From: Drosophila pseudoobscura
Taxonomy: Eukaryota; Arthropoda; Insecta; Diptera; Drosophilidae
Length of the DNA: 64,000 nucleotides
Direction of reading: 5' to 3'
Assembly: GCF_009870125.1 (NCBI RefSeq)
Contig: NC_046680.1
Coordinates: forward strand, 17,751,501-17,815,500
Shown here piece after piece: positions 24,210 through 37,248 of the stretch. Within the stretch, counting starts at the first letter, position 1. The number at the start of each line of letters is the position of its first letter. Under the pieces are notes generated by a model that was not told the DNA's origin, ran no database searches, and was given only the letters and a program-made list of their open reading frames with translations. Position numbers and translations under genes: made by a program.

Positions 24210-27200
24210 CTACTTGATGATTTCCATATACAAAACAAAAACTCACGGAAACAGGGAAATATCCATCTAAATCGTTTCATCTTTTGCTTTTGTTTGTAAA
24301 CATATTTGTGGGAAAACCACAAATATTTAGAAAATGAACTTCCGCTTTAGAAAAACGTGCCAATAATTGAATTTATTGTTTACAGTACGATATTTATTGC
24401 TGTTTATTGGTTATTGAGGAATTTGAATGGGGCTGAAATCGAATCAATATTAAATGGTGAAACGCCTATTGAAAATCGTTTTATGAGCAATTTAAATCAT
24501 TAATATTTCTCCCAGAAGAGAATTCAGAAATAATTTCTTTCTTTCTCTGATTTCTTTTTTGGAATCTTATGTCATAAGCTGCATTGATTATTGAAAATCT
24601 CGGACAATTCCATTATCTGCGACAGTTTGCATTTTAAATCTCATTATGGATTTATGCAAAAACTAAGAAGAAAAAAAAGAATGTAAGAATGAACGTCAAA
24701 TAAGCGAAACGGAATGCCAGACGATTGGGTAGTAGAGGTGGGTCTTGGTCTAACCACTCGTGTCCACTTTAGCCCTGGCCCGCATTGATTTGTTCTACGT
24801 TTCAGCTGCGGCTTGTGCTTGTCAGTTTTCTTTGCCGCAACCTCTTCGAATTCGGTTTCAAATTCCATTTCCATTCCCATTCCCATTCCTATTCCCATTC
24901 CGATTACAGTTGATTGACTTGCCTGTGGTCGCTGACGTGAGCAGCAGAGAGCGGGAGAGCGGGTGAGCGGGTGAGCGGCAGAGAGCGGCCCGATGCCAAA
25001 AGATTGCACAGAAATTGCACAATTATCTCTGCCCCCAAGGCACAGACAGACAGCGAGAGACAGACATTGAAACGAAGTACTGTATATCTTATCGTCTGCG
25101 GTCTATTTGCTTTGCAGATCGTTATCACTGGCCGTCTGCCTGCCTGACTGGCTCGGGCCTCCAAATAGATCGTGAAATGAGAAAAACTGCCCACACGGAA
25201 TGCTGTTTATTTGGATGTTCCATTTCGTAAGACATTTTGTGTGTGCGCCCCGCGTGGGCAAAGTTTCGAGTGGGAAAAGCCCATGCGGTCACCCCTACCC
25301 GCCACCCACCCTTCATTCCGGCCCTCTGTTGTTTTCTTTTCGAGTGTCTGTGTAAAATACTTTGGCATACATTTTGTTGTTGGACTCGTTTGGGCAATTA
25401 GCTGACCATTTACAAAAGGTTGCAGCTTGAATTTTCTATGGGTTTTCCACGCACAATATCTGAGGTTTGTTTATGCCAAAAATGGGGCGTGACTCCTCTG
25501 ACTGGGTCACAAATTGTTAGATAGAATTGTTAGAATCGTTCACTCATCTGTGCTAATTATACAAGGGATTGTCATCGGTTGGATTGGATGGATCATTCAT
25601 TGTCTGAGGGGCAGTTGTCACACCCCGAGAGATCTATATCTGTCCAAAGCCAACTCAATCTCCTCCTATCTCGCTTGCTAAATTGCTTACCCAGATATTA
25701 TTTGCATATTTCGAGAGGAATGTGTAACTGGTTGATTTACGGCGTGGGCGGGTGGCTGCAGGTGCGGGCCTTGAACCAATAGACGTGCTAATTTGCTTAT
25801 TCAGTTTGTAGCTTGGAAAATGTATTTATTCAAAGTGGAAATTTAGATTTTATCCATCACTTCGTCTGCTTCTGGCAATGCCAGCAAACAGCCTCTCCCA
25901 ACAGGAGGAGTAGCGGTAAAGCCAAGAGAGCCAAAGCCAAAGCTTTGCCAAAGCGAACGAGAGAGCGCCTTTAAAGTTTGGCGAAGAGAGCCGCACACTG
26001 CGCAAATAAAGTAACCCAACACCGATCTGGCAGACTGCAGGGCATCACGCCTTGCACTCTCTTTTCTCACACAGTGTGCGCAAGACGGAGCTTATCGCAT
26101 TTTGCATATGCCTCTGTCCCGCTTTCGCTCACTCACTCGCCCATGACCTTGGCTGGCGGCCGATCGACTGCGCTGCGGTTTTGCACCAGTCGAATCTTTT
26201 AGAGATCCATAGATAAAGTAAACTCTTGCAGCGATGGACGCCCGGCTGCAACAAAAACATCAAACAAGCAACGCCCCAACTGGGGCTCAAGGCCTAATGC
26301 CACGGCGGGGGGGGCTCATTCCCACGAAATCCCCATAGTGCTTGTTTTCTGAGTCCCTTTGGTAATCCTTGAGAGGCAGCAACAGCGGCATCCGACGACT
26401 AATGGGGCTTTGTGGCGTTCGGGAATGTGCATTTGCATTTCGCATTTACCATTTGAGTTGTTGTAAGTGGCACAGGCAGCGCACCTCCCTCCCCCCCTTG
26501 GGGCTCCCTACAGTGAATGCTCCCATTTGTGCACTGCACACATAATTACTCCGTGTGCATTCTGACGAGGATGATGACAGTTCTTAGCCTCTAACTGGGA
26601 CACAACTTCCTTCCAGCTTGTGCTTCTGATTCTGTTTTCTTGTTTGTTCTTTTTTTTTTGTGACGTGGCACATCGTCATCGTCACCGTCACCGTCTCCGT
26701 CATCTCTCCTTCGTTTTGTTTGAAGAGTTTTTGTTGTGTTCATGAACTAATTTCAGTTGGTTTTTCCTGGCTAGCATGGGATCCAGAGGTGGGTCTGGGA
26801 CTGGCTGTGGAAAAGCAATCAATTATGACTTTTGGAGCATATGTACCTGCATGCCTGTGTGCAAAATTACAGGCACATCCCCGTACAGTGCATCCCCGAA
26901 AACCAAGGACTGATTCACCACGAGCACAGGCAGATGGGCCCTGTGGTTCATCTATCGAGAGTACACTGTGCTTGTGTATATCGAAGTTTGGCTAAATTTT
27001 TCAATTAAGACCGTAGCACTACCAGTTAGTATCTGGCTGCTCCAGCCTTCGGTCTCCTTTGGCTTGCCGCCTGAAAACAGAAAGGTTATTGCACGGCCTG
27101 CGATTTCAGTCGATCATCATTTTTGCCAGACATGCAATCCACTTCTGGCACGAGCTCTGTTCTGTCTGCCTGTTGCCTCGTTCCAGAACGGAAAATCAGG

Positions 27201-27555
27201 AATTTTTCACGGAATGAAATGAAACGAAACGAAATGCCTTTCCCCCGTGCCACCCGTCCTCCGGTGGCTCTCTGTGTGCGACTGAAATTGCAAATTATGT
27301 GCCCGGTTATCATCGGTGGGGTTCTGTTCGCCGCTTTGATTTCTCTGGCACGCAAATGGAACACAGCCAGGACGAACAGGACACCCAGATCCGGACACGG
27401 ACACGGACAACTTTCTACCGAAACTTGTTTAATTTCTGTTGCGGGAAAAAGCGCAAAAACAAAGCAAAGGCAATGCAGAGGGAAGAACTTTGAAATCTTT
27501 TGATGCAGGTCCCTGGACACGCCATCGTCCGTGTTGTCCCCCATAACCCCTCCCT

Positions 27556-27570
27556 CCCCCCCCCCCCCCC
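27556..27570 (+). repeat. Poly-C run
   Basis: Fifteen consecutive C residues in the Dyb intron. Long C runs are prone to sequencing error, so the count may be inexact. Confidence 0.9.
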
Positions 27571-28032
27571 ACCACATAGTTCATCTATGCGGTTTTTGCT
27601 CCGGTTTTTGCTACGTTTTTCTGCTCCGTTAGTAAATTGAGCATCTACGTGAGCTCCTGCTCCTGCTGCTGCTACCTGCTCGGCCCCCCCCCTCGCAGTC
27701 GGGTTCATTTGGGGTCACTCATGCAGTGCATGGATGAATGCTTATTTAATGACGAATCCTTCAATGTCCCCTGCTATTCGGGAAAAAGGAATCCGCTTTG
27801 ACAGCTAAAGTTAATTATAACTTTTCGTAATCTCGTTTAAATCTTTGTATATTAAGAGTAAAGGTAAGTCAGTAAAGTAGAGCAAAGGCAGAGTAAAGTC
27901 GAACTTCTCCATAACGAACTTCCGTACAGTGAAGTTTTCTATATAACGAATCTATTTCCAAAACACGGCAATTTTTTTCGGTTTTCAGTAGGTTTTGATC
28001 TCCTTACAACCAATTTCCTCATAGCGAATATA

Positions 28033-28360
28033 TTTGTACTCAAAATGAGTATAGTATCCGTCCGTCTGTCCCTATGAGCGACTAGTTCTCAGAGACTATA
28101 CGAGCTAGAGCAACGACATTCTCTATCGAGACTTCTGTGATATGACACTATTAAAAGTGTACTTTAAAGCATACAAAATGACCATATCTACCAGCTTTCC
28201 GAATCTGGATCGGATTGGATCATTATTATAGTCAGAATGAAGAAGGCCATTTCATTCTCTCTCGCTCTCTAAAACACTCGTTACCTGGTCTGCTGTGCCT
28301 GTTGCGGTTATAAATGTACAGTTCCGGCCGTAGCAGCTACTCACAATGTTCCCTCTCGTT
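28033..28360 (+). mobile_element. DINE/SGM-type fragment
   Basis: Contains ACTCAAAATGAGTATAGTAT, GTCCGTCTGTCC, TCTCAGAGACTATACGAGCT and, near its end, GCGGTTATAAATGTACAG then CTCACAATGTTCCCTCTCGT. These follow the order of the 10.3-11.4 kb element with internal losses. Confidence 0.6.
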
Positions 28361-31096
28361 GGCCCTACGCCTGTACGATCTCCCTACTGAAATTATTTTA
28401 ATTGTTCGTTTCCTACCAAACTTCCCGAACTATAAATGTGAAGCCATAAGTTTTCAGTTTGTAGAGGCAAAGGTAGAGGCAGAGGCAGAGGTGATAGCCA
28501 GCTAAGTTTCGAAGCGTACGAGGGAGAAGGCAAGGGAATTCGCTGTGGCATAGGGACACTCGGAGTTTGAGGCAAGTGGTTGGATGGCAAGATGATTGGA
28601 GATGTATTGGCTTCCCTTAACAGCCTTGAAGCCTTATGGAAGTTCGACTGTATTCGTTGCTTGATAGCCTCTCTATTTTGCTGCTCTTTTGCTATCGTAA
28701 TGGAAGGTACTGACAGCTTGATAGATTTTGAGCGAAGGTCTCTTTGATATTTCCTCCTGATTTATATACGATATTTACTCCCCGCCCCGCCACGCACATC
28801 ACCCCATTTCCATGGAGCAAGATCCAATTGCAATTTCCTCCGGTAATGAAATTCGAATCTGTGGCCATCGACGCAACGTTTGCTGGCTGAAAGTTGCAGC
28901 AAAAGTTCTCGTCAAAGTGTCGTCTGCAGAGCAGAAAAGTTTTGCGGCATGCTGTCCAGATTAAATCCACTTAAATGGCGACTAAATAAAACAGGCAAGA
29001 AATCTGCATGAATTGTGGCCCAAAAGCAGCCACAGCCACAGCCACAGCCAAAGACCTGGAAACAATTGCGGTTGGGAGGGCACAAAAGTGGCAATTGGGG
29101 AAATCCCATTTAAAGGGGGGAAACGTGGGGGTACGCTGAGGTGTCATGAGAACATTTTGCACTGGAATTTATATGCATATATGTATGTGTGTGTGTGTGT
29201 GCTATTTAGTATGTATGCATATGCTGACAACGACAGAAAAAGAGAATTTTTTAGTGCAGGGTTCTCTGAATGACACAAATAGGGGTCCTCCTTTGCCCTC
29301 TGTGTGTAATCGGAGGGCGGCCACTTGGCACAAACTCGTCCGAGAGGAGCAGGATGTCATCGCTCTGGGGCTAGGAGAAGCGGCGTGAACGGGATCAGGA
29401 GCAGTGGCAGGAGTCCCAGCTGCAGCAGCAGCAGCAGCAGCAGCAGCCCCTGGCAATGCGGAATTCCCTCACCACGCAACGCTCTCCTTCCCTCTCTTTG
29501 TGCACTCTTTCGCTCTCTCTCTCTCTCCCTCGCTCTTGGTCTTTCCTTCCTGACCAAAACTCGAAATTATTCAGCCAGGTCTTTCTTGTTGCATACTTTC
29601 GTGCGCAAATATTTGCAAAGCTCCCCAGCACTCGCTTCGTGCCCGGCGAATACGTGATTGTGTGTGTGTATGTGGGTGCATATGTGTACACTGAGAAAAA
29701 AAACAGGTACTGTACACTCTAAAAGTGCGGCTTGAGCTATTTTTGTATCATTTTTCATTTGAAGAATAAAAACTTGTATTTTTATTTCGTTCAGTGTTTG
29801 TTATGTGTTCCTATTTCGTATGCCCAAGTGGTGGGAAAGAAGAGCGCCTTCTGAGTCATTTTCATCATCATCATCATCACCATCACCAGTGGCATCCTGG
29901 GCCTCCTGCTCCTCGTCCTTGGTCGGCCTCATCAACTCCTCATCTTTCACACAAAAAGTTTGCAGTTTTGGAAATTGAATTCCGTTTTTGGTCGCCCCCC
30001 ATCTGGATGGCGGGCAGGAAAAGGAAGCAGCATTTAAATGGAAGGACTTCTTTAAATTGGCCGGCAAAGGACATCACAGCATAGCATAGCACCAGATGTA
30101 TGTACATATGTGCGTTTTGTGAGACAGAAACTGAAACCAGATCTGCAAAGAAAAGTTCTCCGATTACTCGTTGCTCTTCATTTATTTTTCGAACGAGCAC
30201 GATGACTCACAGGCGGTGTTTTTCTCCTTTTGTCAAGGACATTTCAAGTTACTTTTTGAGGGGCAGGCAACTGGGACTGGACCCTACTCTGGCACATGAA
30301 ACTCTGTAGTTGCAGGGCCTCTACTTTGGCACCACTCTAATGAGTCGTGCAGCGATTGAATGATGCCTGATTGCTGTTTGGCTTAGTCCTAATCTGATTA
30401 CCGGGTATTTTGCAATTCGAAATGCCTGTCCATATCCTTTTTTCCGCCCTGTGAGATGGAAAATCAATTGCAAGTCATGGAACGGGAGGCGTGATGCGAC
30501 AGCAACTTCTGAAGTTCTTCGTTGCATGAATTATGCTCCCCATTCACTCGCATCCTTCGGACATGCCAAGGGACGGAGGAAGAGTGGAGGAGGGAGAAAA
30601 AGTGGGATCCTCTTGTCGATTAATTGGACTGGCAAAGCGGTTTATGGCGGCACAACTTTTGCGTGGGTGGCTGGATTATTAAATTTTTCATTGTTCCAAT
30701 CACTGCCTGGAGAAAGGGGCGACGAAGGGGAGCCCTGCCTCTGTGGATTGCTCACTTCCACTTCCGGCGAATGCCACAAGGGAGCCGACGCGTGCCACAG
30801 CGCCCGGCGATGCTGTGGCTGCCGCCAGCCAGACGATAACGACAACGACAACGACAGCCCCCATTGGAGGATGTCGAAGGCAGACGCCAAACACAATGGA
30901 ACATGTAATAAAAAATAGAGGCGGCAGCGGGAGCTGTATGTGTCCTGGGCCCCGACCCCCCCGCCACCCGCCCCGCGCCCAACCGATGACCCAGTTTGTT
31001 GGGGGGAAAGGGGGGCAACTATTATTATTATTGTGTTATATTATAATAAGTAATGTATGTGGCATACTTTTTAATTAAATCCACAGGCACATCAGA

Positions 31097-34000
31097 ATGG
31101 AGCTGGAGCCGCGGGTGGCCATCCTGCAGGATCTGCGTCTACAGACCTTCGATTCCATACGCTTCGCCTCGTACAGGACGGCCTCGAAGCTGCGCTACAT
31201 ACAGAAGTCGACCAATCTCCATTTGGTGGACATATGGAACGTGATCGAGGCGTTCCGCGAGAACGGACTGAACACCCTGGAGCCGCAGAGCGAGGTCAGC
31301 GTGGCCCGTCTGGAGACCCTTGTCTCGTCGCTCTATCACAATCTGAACAAACGCCTGCCCACCGCCCAGCAGGTGCCGGTGGACTCCAAGGCGGGTCTCT
31401 TGCTCAACTGGCTGCTGGCTGCCTATACAAGGTGGGTCGTCACCATAGTCCCATGGCTCCATGATTCTCATTGTTCTCCTCCTTTTCTGCAGTGATAACT
31501 CGGGAAAGATACGTGTGTTCTCCATCAAGGTGGCCCTGGCCACCATGTGCTCTGGCAAGCTGGTGGACAAGCTCAGATGTGAGTAGGCTTCAGCTTCCCT
31601 CAAAGAGAGATCAGATCTCATCTATTGCGTTTGCTGCAGATATCTTTTCACAGATTTCGGATGGAGCCGGACAGCTGGTGGCCTGGAAGCTGGGGGAGTT
31701 CCTGCGGGAGGTGCTGGCACTGCCGGCGGCCGTCTACGAGTCGCCCACATTCCACTACAAGGAGGGGCTCGAGGAGGAGATCTTTCCGGCGGAGAACAAG
31801 GTGACGGTGAACGATTTTATGGCAACACTTATGTCCGAACCGGGCCCCTCGTGCCTCGTGTGGCTGCCACTGCTGCACAGGCTGGCCACCGTGGAGACGA
31901 TTGTGCACCCGACGATCTGCTCTGTTTGCCACAAGGAAAACTTCACCGGATTTCGTTACCGTTGTCAGCGGTGCCACGCCTACCAATTGTGCCAGGAGTG
32001 CTTTTGGCACGGCAAGACATCGCTGAATCACCAAAACGATCACGAGGTCAAGGAGTACTCGAGCTACAAGTCGCCCAGCAAACAGATTGGTCACTCGCTG
32101 CGCAAGAGCTTCCGCTGTGTGCCCGAGAAGACGACGCAAGTGTTGCCACGGTTCCCGGACCAGCCCGAAAAGACCCTCAACCTGTCGCACATCGTGCCGC
32201 CCTCGCCCTTGCCCTCGCACAACGGTTTCAACGATCCCACGCTGGCCCTCGCCGGCGTCCACCACGGCCACCTCCCGCCCGGCATCTTCGACCGCTCCAG
32301 CACCCTCGACTCGCGGGCCACCGGCCGCAGCATAGACAGTGCCAACTGTACCGGCGGCGGTGGCGGAGGCGGCACCACCATCTCCCGGCTAGCCGCCGCC
32401 TCGGCCAACGATGAGGAGCATCGCCTGATTGCCCGCTATGCGGCCCGTCTGGCCCAGGAGAACCGAGCCGTAAGTAGCACTATCCATTGATCTTCAAAGC
32501 ATCCACTCAGCCAATCTGTTATTCCCGCAGCCCTCGAATATGTCCGAGAGCGCCACGCCCATCGGCACGGACAACTCGCGGGCCCAGCGCGAGCTGATCG
32601 CCCAGCTGGAGTCGAAGAACAAGGAGATTATGCGGGAGATAGCTCGCCTGCGTCGCCAGCAGGAGACCGAGCAGATGGCCCCCGAGAATCCGGCTCTGAT
32701 CAACGAGCTGCGTGCCCTGCGCCAGCGCAAGGGGGAACTGGAGGGCCACTTGGGTGCCTTGCAGGACTCGCGCCGCCAGCTAATGGAGCAGCTGGAGGGA
32801 CTGATGCGGATGCTGAAGAACCAACAGACTGCCTCGCCCCGGTCCACGCCAAATTCGAGTCCCAGGTCGGGCAAGTCGCCACCCATGCCGGGCGGCGGAG
32901 GAGCCGGCATCCTGGGCACCTCGCCGATGAGTGCCCTGCATGCCCAGCAAATGCAGCACCCCATGGGGGGGCCCGGAGTGAGGGTCACCCAGCAGCAGAT
33001 GATGCAGGCCCAGCAGCAGCAGCAGCAGCAACAACAGCAGCAGCAGGGACATGGCCACGGACCCTTCAGCCAGAGCCAGCTGGAGCAGCTCAATCTGATC
33101 AGCAGCGACATGCGCAGCGCCTTTGCGGCCAATGGCAGTGCAAGTGAGTAGGGAAGGATGGGAAAGGATTTAGGTGGCGTTTTGTGCAAAATTGATTGAA
33201 AGCTGATGGCAGAATTGGTTCACGCGACGGTTTTTGTTAAGGTCAAACAGTCGGATAGATATTAATATGTATTCTTCACTCAATGGCCCCTCCTCCGCAA
33301 TCGGGGAGGGGCAACACCACCCCACTGTGGCACACCCACCACAACACACACACACCGTACACACCACAAATTCTTTGAATGCTTCGCCTTCGCAGCGCCA
33401 CCGCCAATGCGCAGCACCAGTCCCAGTCCAGCCGATGCCGAGCTCAATGAAGCCGCCGATAACATAACCTCGGCCATATCCCATATGGTCAGCGACCTGA
33501 ATGCAGGTAAATCGTTGGATCCGCCCACGCCCACGCCCCCGCTCTCCGCCTCACTCTTCTCACTCGCTCTCTCTCTGTGTCTGTGTCTGTGCTGATCCCC
33601 CGCTAAAGCTTCTCTGCTGATGAAGATTTGCTGTTACCGGCAGTTGCCTGGACTGCTCTTGCACCGCAATTAGAAGCACCCAAAATGGAATGATAATTAG
33701 TAGCACTTAGTAGCTTCTAGAGCCAAAACCCGCCACTAGCCACCTGCTCTCCTCTCACTCCACAATCACTCACCCACCCACCCACCCCCGCCTCGAATGG
33801 AATGCTTTTCTCTGTTTCTGTGTGCGTATGTTTTTGGGTCTCTCTCTCTCTCTCTTTGTGTTTGTCTATCGCTTTTGCAGGACGGGCAACGGGACATGGA
33901 CAAGGCGGAAGCTCCCTGCCCCAGGCTCGTTTCATAATGCCGTTGGGTAAGTTGTCCTGGTCGCTGTCGTCGCTGCCAACGTCGTTGCCTTGCCCTCCTC

Positions 34001-35462
34001 CTGCTCCTTCTGCTCCACCTTCTTCGAGGCCTCCTTCTTTGAGCCTGAACTCAATTCTGTTTTTTTACTTTTTGTTTGCTTTTGATTTTAGATTATTTCC
34101 CAAATAGACGGCATAAGAAAAAATGCTGCAAACATTGAGTTGAATCCACCGCTCTACTTCTTCTCTGTTCCGTGGTTTCATTTCTTTTATCATTTTCCCT
34201 CATTTCTTGTATGTCAACTAAACGGGAAACCCAAAAAATTCAAAAAAAAAATCATTAAACTGAAAATATAAATAAAACCTTCAAGAATATCGACACATCG
34301 AGGGCGCCGAGTCCTCGGGCTCGAGTCAGTGCGAGTGCAACGAGTGCGAGTGCCAGGTGTATGAGGAGATCTTTCGCACCGACGGGGAGTACGAGTGCCA
34401 AGGGGCGCCACCTGACTCCGATTCAGATATGGATGATACCCGCCTGTCGCCGGTTCATTTCGATTACACCTTCGGCCTCGGCGACGAGCAGTCGCAGGTG
34501 AACCGCATTCTGGGCTATCGCAACCATCCCGAACTCTTCATCGACGATGACCAGGCGGGGTTCCCGGCCCTGCACGAGATCGGTGAGACAATCGATGAAC
34601 TGCAGTTGATAATGCACGCTTATATCATGAAGTATAGTTTGAATATATAATCCGTTCGTCGTAGGTTACAAGATATAACCGTCGTTCAGGTAAAATATAG
34701 CCACAAAATATTCTTAGCCTTTGCTCTAGAGTCATCTTGAATCGCTCACTCACCCTCAACCCGCTCGCAGGTAGCTGTCTAGGTTCCACTCCACTCCACT
34801 CTATTCTACTCTATTCTGTTTAGATCTCATTACGGATGCACTATCAATCGTATCTCTATACATATATATCTATCTAGCTCTCCGTCAGCCCATTCTCGTT
34901 AGTTTAGATACACTCGTATTCGTGTTTCATGTGTTGGCTGCTTGTCTGAAAATCTGAAAGAGGAATCGAATGAATTATCTTTGTTTTGGTTCGTTCTGGT
35001 CTTATAAATGACACTTATGTTTACCGCAAACTTGATACAATTTCAGATTTCGACGAATCTCAATCATATAACCAAGAGTGGACCGAAAAGGTAAAGGATT
35101 TCGCTTCGAAATCCTCCTCAAACTGATTATTGACGTTGTTCTTGTCGCCGTATATCTTTACTTATGATTTGTACTCCTATTACTACTCGTACTATGCACT
35201 CGATTCAACAATCATACTCGTATATTTGATCTATCAACATATATATATCTCTCTATGTATATCCTGTAGCTAGTGTAGTTGAGTTCCCCTTTTCGATTGT
35301 CTTTGCATGCCAGAGTTTACTTGAATACGGCTATATCGTATGTTTAACATTTCAGTTCATCATATTTAATCGAAATTTCTCCCCTCCTCCCCGCAGGCAA
35401 ATGCGAATAGCCAATGGCAGGAGCAGTTTGCACAATGGAGTCTTAATTCACAAAATAACTAA
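31097..35462 (+). CDS. Dyb: Dystrobrevin
   Basis: Cytoplasmic member of the dystrophin-associated protein complex, binding dystrophin and syntrophin at muscle and neuronal membranes. The exons read 31097-31431, 31493-31578, 31640-32469, 32531-33143, 33396-33506, 33881-33946, 34286-34582, 35047-35090 and 35397-35462, giving 815 residues. EF-hand-like domains occupy about residues 15-220. The ZZ zinc finger follows in exon 3, with [23 protein letters not shown] and a later NHQNDH. Two coiled-coil heptad regions lie in exon 4 ([40 protein letters not shown]), then a Gln run of about a dozen and Ser/Pro-rich segments. The C-terminal exons encode an acidic Cys/Glu-rich stretch and end [15 protein letters not shown] shorter form using exon 34092-34138 instead is described separately. 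Start MELEPRV follows the acceptor directly and matches family N-termini. Confidence 0.93.
34092..34138 (+). CDS. Dyb: Candidate alternative last coding exon of Dyb (short form)
   Basis: After the exon ending at 33946 (phase 1), an acceptor TTTTAG before 34092 opens [15 protein letters not shown] and a stop at 34136-34138. The resulting protein is 695 residues with a basic tail ending CCKH, in place of the acidic extension. Phase and acceptor are good, and the exon lies between two constitutive exons. Two adjacent cysteines near the C-terminus could be lipid-modified, but that is speculation. Confidence 0.6.
34583..34650 (+). CDS. Dyb: Possible read-through 3' end after Dyb exon 7
   Basis: If the donor after 34582 is not used, the frame continues with [20 protein letters not shown] and stops at 34650, giving another possible C-terminus. 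A similar read-through after 35090 would end [10 protein letters not shown] at 35126. Neither has support beyond open frame, so both may be intron. Confidence 0.25.
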
Positions 35463-36167
35463 TTCGTCTCAGTGGACCAGTGAGGGCAGAGCCGGATGGG
35501 TAACAGCAGCAGCAGGAATGCAATGCAGACATGCAGTCATGGAGTACACTGGAGTGCAGGAATACGAGGCAGCTGATACGACGATACGAAGAAGACGACT
35601 CTCGCTTAGCTTTTTACCCTAATTCTTATGTTGACTTAGAGCAATTTATTTATTGATTATTTTATGGAGTAGTCGTAGCCTACACTACCTTAATCCCTAC
35701 AATTTATACTTTTGCGGAGTGGTATAATACACACATATATTTATATGATTATTTTATGCAAACACACGGTAGACAGTAAAGAAGCAATGAATAAGACTCG
35801 CAGTTGCACTGCACTTTTAAGTCGCAAATCTCTTGAATCTCGTGGAAACTTTCGATAGGAGAATGGATAGATCGAGGGTTTTTTTAATTTAGGTTTTTAC
35901 GATTTCGTATTTGGCTTTTAGACTTTTAAGCGCCTCCGTAAGCGGATATTTATTAACAAAGTGAAAATCAAACACGTAATGCAAATACAAATACGATATA
36001 GACATTTAAAAATGTACTTAATACTAGATACTTGATATTTGTTGAGAAATCAAAAACAAATCTAAGCGCCTGATTCGTGGTAGGTCCAGATCGGCAATCC
36101 AATATAATGAATATGAAATATACACTTTGATATACGGTAAAGCCAATAACTATTTAAAAGAAAAGAA

Positions 36168-36409
36168 AATAAATTCCAATCCAATGTTGAACACTAAACC
36201 GAAACTAGGAGCATGAACAGCATCGCGATCCATTTCGATTTAATTTCTATTATTATCACTTTATAATATTCATTCATACAAAATGTTATACAATATAATC
36301 ATATAAAGCATAGATCACGAGATAGAAAACGAAAACAAAAACCACAGAAATTTATAGAAAGTATACATTAAATACTGAAAAATATTACAAAATGAGAAAA
36401 CTAAATAAA
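36168..36409 (+). terminator. Dyb polyadenylation signal candidates
   Basis: AATAAA occurs at 36168-36173 and again at 36404-36409, about 0.7 and 0.95 kb after the Dyb stop, in strongly AT-rich 3' UTR-like DNA. Either could be used. Confidence 0.45.
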
Positions 36410-37248
36410 ACCACATTTTAAACAATCAAACAAACAATTTTTTAAATTCCTTATTAATGCAATCAATGGCGCATCTTGTCCTCCTTCGATATTCAACACA
36501 GACGGAATAGATTGTTCACTATGCTGGCCGAACCAATTTAATTTCGTTTAAGCGTGAAGGGGAAAAGTTATGAGTCCAAGGTAATAAATAATTTTAAAAT
36601 TTTAAAAATCTAAGTGTGTTTGAATGCGCGCCCAATTAATCGGGTCTTATCGATATATTTTATACTCTTTACAGCACTGACATTCCTCTTACTGATGTGT
36701 TTTACAGCACTTCACCTATCGGGAAATCATCGGTACAGTGATATCGGTGTTCTTCCAGCTCTAGTCCTCCAAAGCTGTAGAGGCGCAATTTTCAAAGCGA
36801 CAGTTTTATTCGTCCCGCGCCATTCGAAGAGTTCAGTTGTTTCTTGCGTCGTGTGTGAAAAGTAATTTAGTTGATCAAACTCGGCTTACATGCATATGCA
36901 TACATACTCAACCAGTTAAGAGGCACTGAGAGAGACCAAAGAGTCTCAAAACCAGCTTAGAGCGAGCCGACAAGTGTGTCTCGCAGACAGCATCCGCTCT
37001 TGCCCGTGCAAGTAAGCGAAACAGCACTAGCTGTGTTATTTTGGAGTCGTCTTCTCTTGCTTCTCTCTTCTACGTGGAGCGTAGCTTGGCGACCGTCTTT
37101 TCTTCAGCCAAGAAATCATTCCCCACGCTCTCAGCTCCGCTCGCGCGTTATTAACAGCTCTCGATTGTGTAGGGTGTGGTGCTGGGCGCGTTTTCACATT
37201 TGGCGCACGCGAAACTCAGGCAGATTCATCAACAGTTTTCCCAATAAT
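36410..37248 (+). promoter_or_regulatory. Dyb-Lac intergenic region and Lac promoter/leader
   Basis: A perfect DRE motif TATCGATA is at 36648-36655. Downstream DNA to 37248 is leader-like. No ATG precedes the Lac start in its own frame, although that frame is open for about 90 codons upstream. GCAAGTAAGCG near 37011 could be a leader-exon donor. Confidence 0.4.

Larger units (their letters stand above)
20914..31086 (+). other. Dyb 5' intron (about 10 kb)
   Basis: Mostly non-coding. It holds one nested minus-strand Cys-rich gene (23846-24070), a DINE/SGM-type fragment (28033-28360), a poly-C run (27556-27570) and CAT, GAG and TG simple repeats. A GC-rich segment at 22060-22260 has an open plus-strand frame but no family match or splice partner. 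The remaining open frames are short and unsupported. Confidence 0.55.

Noticed and set aside
29801-30067. An 88-codon minus-strand frame with an acidic Asp/Glu run in the Dyb intron
   Set aside because: The acidic run is a CAT/CAC trinucleotide repeat read on the other strand, and the rest has no match or splice sites.
31139-32408. Long minus-strand frames opposite Dyb exons
   Set aside because: They are complementary-frame shadows of GC-rich Dyb coding exons, whose plus-strand reading matches dystrobrevin throughout.
36976-37248. Extension of the Lac protein upstream of MWRPKM
   Set aside because: The frame is open but lacks an ATG, and the extension would bury the signal peptide. The MWRP start matches known Lachesin.
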